A stretch of 64,000 nt of DNA from Pegoplata infirma (GCA_963921195.1 OY992537.1:204748581-204812580); one strand, 5' to 3'; positions 47,931-57,910 are shown, numbered from the stretch's first letter. The notes: generated from the sequence alone by a model not told the origin. Translations and numbers: made by a program.

Positions 47931-49065
47931 TAAGACCTTTTCATTTTATGTAATTTTCGACATAAAAAGTTTGAAAATGAAACAATTAATAAATAAAGAA
48001 GTTAATAAAAGCTGACCAAAGCAAGCAAAACAATTTACCCTCAAAAAAAATTTGGTAATCAAAAGTATTAGGTGTATGATAAAATTTATGGACCTTTTAT
48101 AAAAACAATTATTTTTTTCTTTACTTCCTATGTATTGTACACAAGAGTTTTCATTTGATTCTTTATCAATGACCTCTCCAATCTAAAAAATTTCTTTATT
48201 CCCCCAATACATAAAAACAAAAAAAAAATAGAAAATAACGCAGCTCATTAGTTTAAAAATTACAGTGTTTATTTGTCATCATAATGTTGTTTTTCTTTAA
48301 TTTATTGTTAGTTGTAGGAAAATTTTCGCTTCTACAACAGCTTTTCCAATTTTTATACATAAATTTTTTTTATGTTTTTCTTCTTTAATTTCAAAAGAAT
48401 TTTTATTTCCTAAAGCTCTAAGCAGACTGCCTGAAGTTTTTTTTTTTTCATTAACATTGCGTGTTTAAATTTGTGGAAAAAAAAATTTGTTTTCCCCCAA
48501 AAATAAAACATTGGTTTTCCTGTACAGGAGGATGGTGATTTCGATTTAATTTCTTTTTTCGCTTGTCACGCACTTGTTGTGATTTTCTTTATACAGTTTT
48601 TTTTTTATTTAATTTTCTTTTAATAGTCTTAAGGTTTGTAATCGTAATTTATTTACTGATAACTTTTCAATAAGTCTAATAATATGTTTTAGATGAATAG
48701 ATATGTCACAGACCTCAATTTAGTAAGAAATGGGAGTTTTTTCAAATATTTAAATGAAAATATTTTTTTAGAGTTTAGGGCACTTTCTACCATTAATGAC
48801 AATTAAAGATTTTAATGAGCTTTATATTCAAAAAAAAAATTCATCAAAAGTTTACTAATGAAGACTTCAATTCCATTTGAGAATTGATTTGAGCTGTGTG
48901 TCATGTCTGGTATAGACTGCTGTTATGTCCACAACTTAAGTCTATTCAAGTTTTTTTTTAACTTTTTTGTTGGTTTTTTTACCTATTTCTTTATGTTTTG
49001 TATTAGTAGATACTTAAACTAAATGTTTATTTAAGTAAAAGTTAATTGTTTTTATTTCGAAATTG

Positions 49066-49807
49066 GTTTTGGGGTGGTGTCTTTCGCCACATTGAAATAT
49101 ATCTAACAATTAGTAGATATTTATGGTTTCATAACTTTAGTTTTGAAAATTGATTAATTTAATCCTGACTTACTGATTGACTTATTCATCTTTGTAATTT
49201 CAAATTACTAGAAAAAGTCTCGTATTCCCATTTATTTGACAGTTTTTCTTGTTTTTTAACAAAAAAAAATTTCGATCGATATTTACATTTTTTTTTTGTT
49301 ATTTTACATTTTTTTTTTTGTAATTTTACAAATTTCTAAGTTTTTTTTACAAAAAAAAAATCGAGTAAATTCACGAGATTTATTTGTAAGTTTTATTTCG
49401 CCAAAAAATTTGTAAGTTTAAAATTTTATTGAAAAAATCTTGTAAAATTACAAAAAACCTCGTGATTTTTACTAGAAATTTAACACTCAAAAATTTTTTT
49501 TTAACAAAACTGACAAAAGATTTTTTTTAATAAAAATAAAGTATTCCTATCTTAAAAATAAAACATTTCTAGTTTAAATTTTTACTGATTTATTTTTTCG
49601 TTTTCTACTTGTTATTCACTAAAAGAAATTCCCTTAAAATTATTATTATTATTTTTTACTCAAAAATTTTTATACGCATAATTTTTTGTGACTGACAATT
49701 TTCTAAAAAAAAAACAAAATATTGTTAGTAGCTCAATGACAGGGGTCAAGTGAAAGAAATTTTGAGATTTTTTTGAAAAAGTCTTAACGTAGGAAAAAAG
49801 CCATTTT
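49066..49807. other. AT-rich intergenic DNA with a GTAAATTTACAAG-element fragment
   Basis: The part 49,240-49,500 has TTTTACAAATTTC, GTAAGTTTTATTTCGCC and TAACACTCAAAAATTTTT words related to the CACTCAAAAAAAA element. The rest shows no gene or clear repeat boundary. Confidence 0.5.
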
Positions 49808-50082
49808 TTATACCCTCCAACTACAGTATGGGGGTATACTCACTTTGTCATTCCGTGTTTAACACGTCGAAATATCGGTCGGGGACCCCATAACGTATAT
49901 ATATTATTGATCAGTGATCAGTTCTGAGGCATTCTAGCGATGTTCGTCCGTTTCTCCGGCAAAATCGGACACTGGGGAAAAGTTCCCGATCTGAAGAACT
50001 TAACCAACCATTGAAAAACGCCAATTTTTTATACTTTTTTTTTTTGCTGTATTTTTGTTAAACTAATGAAACATGTATATGT
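49808..50082 (+). mobile_element. Mini-me/Helentron-like fragment, left of foldback
   Basis: Starts TATACCCTCCAACTACAGTA and includes CGGTCGGGGACCCCATAACG, TTGATCAGTGATCAGTTCTGAGG and CTAGCGATGTTCGTCCG. The part from TATATTATTGATCAGTGAT to AATGAAACATGTATATG recurs at 53,448-53,640 on the other side of the foldback, so the foldback is flanked by directly repeated segments of the same element. Confidence 0.7.
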
Positions 50083-51221
50083 GGCGTTCCATGTCAAATC
50101 GGACACTTTGAAAAAAAAATTTTTTAGATTTTCCCAATTTGTTTACAGGTTTTAGTACCCTTCGAAAACTCCTTCGTGGTAAATTTTCAGATTTTTTTGA
50201 TGACCCGTTTAAAAGATATCGAATTTTTAAATATTTGTAGTTTGTTCCTTTACTCAAACTTCTTTTACTCATAACTTCTTCAATAATGGTCCAAATTTCA
50301 TTTGTTTTTTTTAATTTTTGTTTTTTTACGTACTTTAAAAAAAAAAATCCCAAAAAAATCTTAAAAGCGCTCTAGTATGCGATTTTTAAGTTTTAAAATT
50401 TAAACCTCTTTTTTGGAAATGTTTGTACTCTTCGATTTTTTTGAATTTTTTTTGTGTAAAACTTCTATCGATTATAAAAATTTTTTGCCCAGGAGGATCG
50501 TGGGATAACGATTATTACTATTTTTTAAATTTTTTGAAAAAATTTAATTATAATTTTCCAATCTTAAAATCATTTCTACTGCTCCAATGGTGCGTCATAG
50601 AGGGGTCATTTATAAGACCGACCCCCATTAGTTTTTACGTCTTAACATTTCTTTGGAACAAACTAAACCCCTATCTCCAATATCTAAGGGGGCTCCCACA
50701 CAAAACGACATTTTTAAAATTTGTTCCAACCGCTCTAACTGCCCTAATAGTGCCCTTAGAGCAACAAAATATATGACCGACCCACAATATTTTTTTAGTC
50801 CAAACATTTTCTCTGAACACACCTACCCTCTATCTTTAACTGTTAAGGCGGTCCCCATACAATTTTTTTTATTTTTTGTAAATTTGTTTTATTTAATCAG
50901 CTTCTACCGGTCCAATGGTGCGTCCGAGAGGGGTCATTAGTGAGACCGACCCCCATTTATTTTTACCCTTCAAAATTTTTTCAAAACATACCTACGCCCT
51001 ATCTCCACTCCCTAAGTAGGCTCCCATACAAATAAGAGTTGGAGCAAACTTTATAAAAAATGTAATTTTGTATGGGAGCCTACTTAGGGATAAGAGATAG
51101 GGCGTAGGTATGTTTTGAAAAAATTTTGAAGGGTAAAAATAAATGGGGGTCGGTCTCACCAATGACCCCTCTCGGACGCACCATTGGACCGGTAGAAGCT
51201 GATTAAATAAAACAAATTTAC

Positions 51222-52635
51222 GGCGCCATGAAATAGCTCCCAATGAAATAAGTCCCAATGAAATAACTCCCAATGAAATAAATCCCAAATAAAATGAATT
51301 ATCTCCCAAACCAAAAAAATTAAATAAGTCCCAAGAAAAATGAAATAAGTCCCTAACAAAAAATGAAAGAAGTCCTAACGAAATAACTCCCAATAGAAAT
51401 GAAATAAATATCAATTTTTTTTTTTGAATATTAAATTTTTCTGTTTAAATCCCAAAAACACTTTAATTGTGTCTCTTTAAAAAACAAATCTCTGAAGTGC
51501 CAACATTCCCTTCTCAACTTTTTGGAATGCAGCTTACTGACACATTGATTAAATTTCTTTTAATGTTTGAATCATATCAATATAATATTTCATGCAATAG
51601 CTAACTTATCGCAGGTCCCTCTGGCGGCTGCGAGAAGAACAGAAAATAAACTCCATAAAAATATGAACTTAAATTAAAAAAATATATAAATCATCTTGGT
51701 TAAAACAGTTAACAAGCCACGCATAAAACTTGAAAGCAGATTCCTGGAAGCCTTTTAGAGCTTCCAGGATTCTGTATAATAAATGTGGTAAGAAAACGAT
51801 TATTTGTTTGAAAAGATTTGAATGCGTATGGATGTGAAGAAAGCGCCGCAGGCGAAAAATTTTTACAAGAGATTTTTACAAAAAAAAAAAATTCAAACAT
51901 GTAATCGTATTCCAACAACATATATCTCAAAATAAATAAAAGCGTGAGTGGATTGTAAAAGACCGAAAGTCCATTTCGCCTACACTTTAAATAATCTAAT
52001 GTGCCCGCCAAACTAACAGGATCCTAAAACTTCTTATTACACCGGTTGCGGGTCTTCAGTTTGTCATACAATACCTCTTAATTTTCATAAATTAAGACCA
52101 TTCTTAGAAGAACTCGAAATTTTTCACAATTACTCGCAGCATGCATTTCGCCTTAAAGCAAACGTATTTTTTTTTTATTTTGATTGACATTGATGTACTT
52201 CTGAGTGAATGGTTTTCTGAATTTATTTACAAGACAAATCAAAAAGCATTGAAAAAGAGTTTATTCTAGTTTGAGGTCATTTACTTTCCCCGTAACAAAT
52301 TAACTTTTCCTGAAAATAACTAAAGAAAATATCTAATTTTTATTATTTTTAATAAAAATTAAAGAAACATGAAAATTCAATGAGTTAAATTTTTATTTTC
52401 ATAATTTACTCTCAAACTGTTGGGAGTTATTTCATTAAAATAGTTTGGGAGTTATTGCATAATGAAATAACTCCCAAACTTAAAAATGAAATAACTTCCA
52501 AAAAAAATGAAATAATCCCCGCAGATTTGGGAGTTATTTCATTATGAAATAACTCCCAAATCGTATGGAAATTTTTGGGACTTATTGCATTATTTTTCTT
52601 GGGACTTATTTCATTGGGAGTTATTTCATGGCGCC
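51222..52635. mobile_element. GGCGCC-ended element with 9-bp TSD
   Basis: 1,414 bp with ends GGCGCCATGAAATA and TATTTCATGGCGCC, flanked by a perfect 9-bp duplication CAAATTTAC (51,213-51,221 and 52,636-52,644). The left arm of the host foldback has the uninterrupted complement, TTTTTGTAAATTTGTTTT, near 50,870. Subterminal regions are arrays of TCCCAATGAAATAAGT-type 16-bp units (51,222-51,410 and 52,420-52,620, inverted). A 9-bp duplication fits Mutator-like elements, and Merlin-type elements (8-9 bp) are an alternative. The interior (51,430-52,330) has a 100-residue minus-strand frame (51,709-52,011) with no motif I can identify. Confidence 0.88.
52245..52400 (+). mobile_element. Truncated tail of the hairpin element family
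   Basis: GAAAAAGAGTTTATTCTAG, TTTGAGGTCATTTACTTTCC, CTAATTTTTATTATTTTTAA and AATAAAAATTAAAGAAACA match, in order, the right-hand end and tail of the 54,077-54,964 element. The part with the hairpin and ribozyme-like motif is missing, so this is a short copy of the same family lying inside the GGCGCC element. Confidence 0.6.
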
Positions 52636-53447
52636 CAAATTTACAAAAAATAAAAAAAAAATGTATGGGGACCGCCTTAACAGTTAAAGATAGAGGGTAG
52701 GTGTGTTCAGAGAAAATGTTAAGACTAAAAAAATATTGTGGGTCGGTCATACATTTTGTTGCTCTAAGGGCACTATTAGGGCAGTTAGAGCGGTTGGAAC
52801 AAATTCTAAAAAATGTCGTTTTGTGTGACAGCCCCCTTAGAAATTGGAGATAGGGTATTAGTTTGTTCCAAAGAAATGTTAAGACGTAAAAATTAATGGG
52901 GTTCGGTCTCATAAAGGACCCCTCTATGACGCACCATTGGAGCAGTAGAAATGATTTTAAGATTGGAAAATTACAATAAAATTTTTTCAAAAATTTTAAA
53001 AAATAGTAATAATCGTTATCCCACGATCTTCCTGGGCAAAAAAATTGTAGAATTGATAGAAGTTTTACACAAAAAAATTTCAAAAAAATCGAAGAGTACA
53101 AACATTTTCAAAAGTGAGATTTAAATTTTAAAACTTAAAAATCGCATACTAGAGCGCTTTTAAGAATTTTTTGGGATTTTTTTTTTTAGAAAGTACGTAA
53201 AAAAACAAAAATTTTGAAAAAAAAAAAAAATTTAAATTTGGACCATTATTGAAGAAGTTGTGATTAAAAGAAGTTTGAGTAAAGGAACAAACTTTTTTAA
53301 AAATTCGATATCTTTTGAACGGGTCATCAAAAAAATCTGAAAATTTACAACGGAGGAGTTTTCGAAGGGTACTAAAAACTGTAAACAAATTGGGAAAATC
53401 TTAAAAAAAAAAAAATTCAAAGTGTCCGATTTGGCATGGAATGCCCC

Positions 53448-53640
53448 ATATATTATTGATCAGTGATTAGTTCTGAGGCATTCTAGCGATGTCCGTCCGT
53501 CTGTCCGGCAAAATTGGACCCCGGAAAAGTTCCCCATCTGAAGAACTTAACCAACCATTGAAAAACGCCAATTTTTTATACGTTTTTTTGTATTTTTGTT
53601 AAAACTAGTGAAACATGTTTATGTCCGCAGAAGTTTAAGG
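53448..53640 (+). mobile_element. Mini-me/Helentron-like fragment, right of foldback
   Basis: Directly repeats 49,900-50,080 (TTGATCAGTGATTAGTTCTG, CGATGTCCGTCCGTCTGTCC, GAAGAACTTAACCAACCATTG). Lacks the TATACCCT start. Confidence 0.7.
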
Positions 53641-54231
53641 TATTGCGCTTGTACCCAGGGCGTCCTTTTGAGGGCGTGGATAAAAAAGTGCATCATAACT
53701 AGCAAATCACATTTTGATAATTTCATAGGGGAGCCAAACAATTTTTAAAAGTAAAAAATATAATATTTTTGAGTTTTGATCATAAAACTTGAATTTTTTT
53801 AAATTAGAGAGCAGAAACTTTGTGGGGACATGTATTTTGATAAATTACATCACAATCAATCAATAACTCGATTTTGAAAAAAGTGTTGTTACGTTGTTTT
53901 GCATTTTAGGTGACCCAAAATTAACTGATTTCCCGATAATGTTAAACATTTTTCTGATTTCATAGGTTTTTAACATGACAATGTTTTTAGGCTGGTGTCT
54001 AATTTTAAAAAAGTTGCAGGACGCCACCTCAGATTTACTATATAAGCTTACAATTAACAAAAAGAAAACAAGAATTGAAAAAGAGTTTATTCTGATTCGA
54101 GGCCTTTTCATGTTCCCCATTATGAATTAACATAACAAGTACTTATGATAACTCTACTTTCTTTATTAGGATATTCTCCCATTAAATACTCATAGAGTTT
54201 CTTGCTTTCAAAAATGTTGGCAATTTTCAGG

Positions 54232-54287
54232 AATGAATTGACGATCGTTTCGGAGGTGTTCCAATTCCCCCATCATCAGAATTCTTT
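54232..54287 (-). ncRNA. Candidate hammerhead ribozyme, left arm
   Basis: Mirror copy of the 54,686-54,741 motif. On the minus strand CTGATGA (54,273-54,279) is followed by the same stem II, GAAAC-GATC-GTC and stem I sequences. No departure from the right-arm core is visible in these positions. Confidence 0.6.
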
Positions 54288-54685
54288 AGAAAATTAGGTA
54301 ATACTGTTAGCATGCAAACATCAAATATTCATACTCTAAATAATCTCAACTTAGTGAGAAAGCAAATATGATTTTCGAAGTTCCACCAGCATTACACCAA
54401 ATATAATTTGAAAGCAAGTTTTTTTGGTTACTGCATATGCTACCTTCGGTAGTAACCCTCTTGATACGAGAAAATTTGTTTTCTATAACAGAAGGCAAAA
54501 ACAAAAACTGTATTTAACAACTACCGAAGGTAGCATATGCAGTAACCAAAAAAACTTGCTTTCAAATTATATTTGGTGTAATGCTGGTGGAACTTCGAAA
54601 ATCATATTTGCTTTCTCACTAAGTTGAGATTATTTAGAGTATGAATATTTGATGTTTGCATGCTAACAGTATTACCTAATTTTCT

Positions 54686-54741
54686 AAAGAATTCTGATGA
54701 TGGGGGAATTGGAACACCTCCGAAACGATCGTCAATTCATT
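54686..54741 (+). ncRNA. Candidate hammerhead ribozyme, right arm
   Basis: Core elements in order: CTGATGA (54,694-54,700); stem II GGGGG (54,702-54,706) pairing with CCTCC (54,717-54,721, one G-U) with an extra T before it; GAAA (54,722-54,725); a minimal stem III formed by A-C (54,725-54,726) and G-T (54,731-54,732) around a GATC loop; and the cleavage triplet GTC ending at 54,733. Stem I pairs GAATT (54,689-54,693) with AATTC (54,734-54,738). The invariant core residues of the hammerhead are all present, and short stem III is typical of those in Penelope-like elements. The unpaired T after the core is a departure from the strict consensus. Activity is not shown. Confidence 0.6.
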
Positions 54742-55429
54742 CCTGAAAATTGACCAAAATTTTTGAAAGCAAGAAACTCTATGAGTATTTAATGGGAGAA
54801 TATCCTAATAAAGAAAGTAGAGTTATCATAAGTACTTGTTATGTTAATTCATAATGGGGAACATGAAAAGGCCTCGAATCAGAATAAACTCTTTTTCATT
54901 GCACAATTAAAAGGTCGAATAAATAACTAATTTTTATTAATTAATAAAAATTAAAAACACACTTGAAAACAAGAATTATTATTTTCATTTTCTTAAAACC
55001 AAAAATTTTAATAACTTGGGTTTGTAACTGCGATAATAATTCACCTTGTGGTGAATAAACCCGTTTTTCACCAGCTGCTGAATAAAAAGGAACATATTTA
55101 GTTTTCAACAAAAAAATTTTTTTTTGCTTTCATCAAATTTTTTTTTTTTTTCATTAAATTTTTTCTGTTCATCAAAATTTTTTTTTTTTTTAACATGATA
55201 ATGTTTTTAGGCTGGTGTATAATTTTAAAAAAGTTGCAGGACGCCACCTCAGTTTGACTATATAAGCTAACGACTAACAAAAAAGAAAATTGGAATTACT
55301 GTTTTCGTTTTCTTAAAACCAAAAATTTTACTAACTTGGGTTTGTAACTTGGATAATAATTCACCTCGTGGTGAATAACAAAAATATTCACCAGCTGGTG
55401 AATAAAACGTAACATAATTATTTTCATCA

Positions 55430-56188
55430 ATATTTTTTTTTTTTCATCAATATTTTTTTTTTTTTCATCAATATTTTTTTTTCATCAATATTTTTTTTTC
55501 ATCAATATTTTTTTTTTTCATCAATATTTTTTTTTTTCATCAATATTTTTTTTTCATCAAAATTTTTTTTTTTCATCAATATTTTTTTTTTTCATCAATA
55601 TTTTTTTTTTTTTCATCAATATTTTTTTTTTTCTTCAATATTTTTTTTTCATCAAAATTTTTTTTTTTTTTCATCAATATTTTTTTTTTTTCATCAATAT
55701 TTTATTTTCATCAATATTTTTTTTTCATCAATATTTTTTTTTTTTTCATCAATATTTTTTTTTCATCAATATTTTTTTTTTTCATCAAATTTTTTTTTTC
55801 ATCAATATTTTTTTTTTTTCATCAATATTTTTTTTCATCAATATTTTTTTTTTTTCATCAATATTTTTTTTTTCATCAATATATTTTTTTTTCATCAATA
55901 TTTTTTTTCATCAATATTTTTTTTTTCATCAATATTTTTTTTTCATAAATATTTTTTTTTTTCATCAAAAAAAATTTTTTTTTTCAACAATATTTTTTTT
56001 TTTATCAATATTTTTTTTTCATCAATATTTTTTTTTTCATCAATATTTTTTTTTTCATCAATATTTTTTTTTTCGTCAATATTGTTTTTTTCATCAATAT
56101 ATATTTTTTTTTCATCAATATATTTTTTTCATCAATATTTTTTTCATAAATTTTTTTTCATTAAATATTTATTTTTTTTTTTTTTTTT
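55430..56188. repeat. T(n)CATCAATA minisatellite
   Basis: About 40 imperfect units of 16-20 bp made of a T run and CATCAATA. Variants are CATCAAAA and CTTCAATA. The array is bounded on the right by the Penelope-like element; similar CATCAAA(T)n units resume at 58,040-58,095 and 58,980-59,270. Related CATCAAATTTTTT units begin at about 55,125. Run lengths of T are probably unreliable in the assembly. Confidence 0.9.
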
Positions 56189-56277
56189 TTTGTTGATTTT
56201 GTTCGGCATTAGGTCATGAGTTAAAAATTAATTAAATAAAAAATATATAAACATATTTTATTTTAAATTTTTATTTT

Positions 56278-56325
56278 ATTGTCCCAATATTTCAGTCAAC
56301 ATTGCTGACCATCTTCAGGGGGATC
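56278..56325 (-). ncRNA. Weak hammerhead-like motif, left arm of the Penelope-like element
   Basis: Mirror of the motif at 57,863-57,910 on the opposite strand; same core, same weak points. Confidence 0.35.
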
Positions 56326-56496
56326 TATATGAATACAAAAATATTACACAAAATTATTACAAAAATTACGCAAAACATTAAAACACGAAAAATATAATTA
56401 CATTTAAAATTAAATAGAAAATAAAAAATTTCCTTGCTGGAGCTGTTGTTCTGTTGTGAGCTTTTGTCAACTGATGAGTTTTGATGTTTTATTATT

Positions 56497-56754
56497 TTAT
56501 TTTGGTCTCTTTCTGTTTTTGTTTATCGTGTGTTTGTATGTGTGAGCTGATATGCTTTCTGTATCTAGTTTGTAGTTTAATCTCTCTTTTGTGTCCAAGT
56601 CAAGTATGTGTAGCATCTCCAATGTAAATCTCCTAGCATAGTTATTTTCTTCTACTAATATTTTGACGTCATCGAAATTTGGCTGATGCCCAGTAATTGC
56701 ACAGTGGGCCGCGAGTGCAGTTTTTTGCTCAAGTGGTTTGTCAGTTGCCTTTAT
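56497..56754 (-). pseudogene. Inverted duplicate of the endonuclease C-terminus
   Basis: The left inverted arm encodes, on the minus strand, the same last 84 residues as the + strand protein (from IKATDKPLEQ to NKNRKRPK). Upstream of residue 234 the frame runs into unrelated sequence in the spacer, so the GIY and YIG parts are absent. It is a by-product of the inverted terminal repeat, not a second gene. Confidence 0.85.
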
Positions 56755-57691
56755 CATTAAAAAGGACAAAGTTGATGAAACACTAAAAATTTTAAACTCA
56801 TTCAACCGACAAATTCAATTTACCATGGAGAAAGAATGTGATAGTAAACTACCGTACCTGGACTCTATAATATTAAGAAAAGGAAATCTTCTAAAGTTGG
56901 ATTGGTACCAAAAGCCATCTTCTTCGGGTAGATTAATAAATTTCTATTCGAAACATCCAAAGCGAATAATTATAAATACGGCTACTAATTTCATCAGCAG
57001 GGTCTTAGATATAAGTGACTATCAGTTTCACAGAGAAAATATATGCAAAATCAAGAATATTTTAAAAATGAATGATTTCCCAAAAAAGACGATAAATGAA
57101 TTGATAACAAGAGTAAGAAATAAATCCCCCGTACCTAATACCATAGAATCAGAGAATAAAATCTTCAAATCTATCAGCTATATACCGAAATTTTCTGAAA
57201 GGATGAAAAACTCCAATATTTATAACAAAGACAAGTTCCAGCTAGCCTTTAAATGTAATAATACTGTTAATAAGTTATTTAGCAAAACAAAATCAATATT
57301 GAAAACTGAGGAAAAACCGAACGTGGTGTATAAGATCAACTGTAAAGGTGACAATCCCAACATATGCCAGAAGGCATATGTTGGCACAACTAAAACTAAA
57401 CTTAAAACTAGACTTTCATCACATAAGTCTGATATAAAGGCAACTGACAAACCACTTGAGCAAAAAACTGCACTCGCGGCCCACTGTGCAATTACTGGGC
57501 ATCAGCCAAATTTCGATGACGTCAAAATATTAGTAGAAGAAAATAACTATGCTAGGAGATTTACATTGGAGATGCTACACATACTTGACTTGGACACAAA
57601 AGAGAGATTAAACTACAAACTAGATACAGAAAGCATATCAGCTCACACATACAAACACACGATAAACAAAAACAGAAAGAGACCAAAATAA
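56738..57691 (+). CDS. Penelope-like protein, C-terminal fragment (RT thumb region and GIY-YIG endonuclease)
   Basis: Open frame of 317 residues ending in TAA; the 5' limit is set by the inverted-repeat junction (about 56,755) and the opening codon is TTG, so there is no authentic start (first ATG at 56,825). Residues 20-110 (LPYLDSIILRKGN, WYQKPSSSGRLINFYSKHP) resemble the part of Penelope-like reverse transcriptases after the catalytic palm. Residues 197-280 form a GIY-YIG nuclease: VYKI (197-200) and AYVG (213-216), R225, H229 and E278 as candidate catalytic residues, with C202 and C210 (C-X7-C) as the zinc-finger-like insertion typical of this group, then AHC...TGH (248-255). In this family the enzyme nicks the target and the RT copies the template. 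The RT fingers and palm are missing here, so the copy cannot move on its own. Confidence 0.85.
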   Translation: MSVAFIIKKDKVDETLKILNSFNRQIQFTMEKECDSKLPYLDSIILRKGNLLKLDWYQKPSSSGRLINFYSKHPKRIIINTATNFISRVLDISDYQFHRENICKIKNILKMNDFPKKTINELITRVRNKSPVPNTIESENKIFKSISYIPKFSERMKNSNIYNKDKFQLAFKCNNTVNKLFSKTKSILKTEEKPNVVYKINCKGDNPNICQKAYVGTTKTKLKTRLSSHKSDIKATDKPLEQKTALAAHCAITGHQPNFDDVKILVEENNYARRFTLEMLHILDLDTKERLNYKLDTESISAHTYKHTINKNRKRPK

Positions 57692-57862
57692 AATAATAAA
57701 ACATCAAAACTCATCAGTTGACAAAAGCTCACAACAGAACAACAGCTCCAGCAAGGAAATTTTTTATTTTCTATTTAATTTTAAATGTAATTATATTTTT
57801 CGTGTTTTAATGTTTTGCGTAATTTTTGTAATAATTTTGTGTAATATTTTTGTATTCATATA

Positions 57863-57910
57863 GATCCCCCTGAAGATGGTCAGCAATGTTGACTGAAATA
57901 TTGGGACAAT
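57863..57910 (+). ncRNA. Weak hammerhead-like motif, right arm of the Penelope-like element
   Basis: CTGAAGA (57,870-57,876), then one T, stem II GGTCAG (57,878-57,883) pairing with TTGACT (57,889-57,894) with two G-U pairs, then GAAA (57,895-57,898) and an ATT that could be the cleavage triplet. Stem I is only CCC (57,867-57,869) with GGG (57,903-57,905), and stem III would be one base pair. The extra T before stem II is shared with the 54,686 motif. It may be a minimal or decayed hammerhead. Confidence 0.4.

Larger units (their letters stand above)
39760..49065. repeat. Segmental duplication, copy 2
   Basis: Second copy of the block described at 3,130-24,560. It lacks the 3,951-5,800, 14,076-16,296 and 21,395-24,354 insertions and has shorter (AATG)n and 37-bp arrays. 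It has its own insertions at 43,282-43,872, 45,256-45,800 and 46,274-47,930. The right limit is TTAATTGTTTTTATTTCG near 49,065, after which the copies diverge. Confidence 0.85.
50083..53445. mobile_element. Long-armed foldback element (GGCATTCCATG ends)
   Basis: Inverted ends are GGCGTTCCATGTCAAATCGG and its complement ending GGCATGGAATGCC. The left arm (50,083-51,035) pairs with the right arm (51,065-51,221 plus 52,636-53,445) along nearly all its length, with a centre near 51,050 once the 51,222-52,635 insertion is removed. Words shared by both arms include GTGGGATAACGATTATTACT, GGTGCGTC and GAGGGGTCATT. Reading frames in each arm (for example 50,423-50,776 and 52,427-53,101) are mirror images of one another and show no domain. 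A partial left-arm copy is at 61,086-61,275 and another fragment at 59,500-59,690. No clear target duplication. Confidence 0.8.
54077..54964. mobile_element. Hairpin retroelement fragment with hammerhead-like arms (Penelope-like pLTR type), 13-bp TSD
   Basis: 888 bp flanked by a perfect 13-bp duplication GAAAACAAGAATT (54,064-54,076 and 54,965-54,977). Two arms of about 377 bp (54,077-54,453 and 54,520-54,897) are near-perfect inverted copies around a 66-bp spacer; an AT-rich tail (54,898-54,964) follows. Each arm has a hammerhead-ribozyme-like core (54,686-54,741 on +, 54,232-54,287 on -). Penelope-like elements are known to have terminal repeats in either orientation, variable target duplications and hammerhead motifs in those repeats, so I infer a nonautonomous Penelope-like derivative. 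No ORF with a domain. Confidence 0.75.
53975..55435 (+). repeat. Two direct units (GGCTGGTGT...GCAGGACGCCACC), one split by the hairpin element
   Basis: Unit 1 comprises 53,975-54,076 plus 54,965-55,190; unit 2 is 55,192-55,435. Shared landmarks are ATGTTTTTAGGCTGGTGT, AAGTTGCAGGACGCCACCTC, TTCTTAAAACCAAAAATTTTA, TAACTTGGGTTTGTAACT and two short dyads, TTCACC-TNGTGGTGAAT and TTCACCAGCTGNTGAATAAA. Unit 1 was interrupted by the 54,077-54,964 insertion. The function is unknown and no coding region is visible. Confidence 0.75.

Noticed and set aside
51709..52011. 100-residue frame as a captured host exon
   Set aside because: No recognisable domain, no splice-site logic that I could support; kept only as a note in the element entry.
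52427..53101. 224-residue minus-strand frame and its mirror frames at 50,423-50,940
   Set aside because: They lie in the arms of a palindrome and cross the junction with the GGCGCC insertion; composition is driven by poly-T and no motif is visible.
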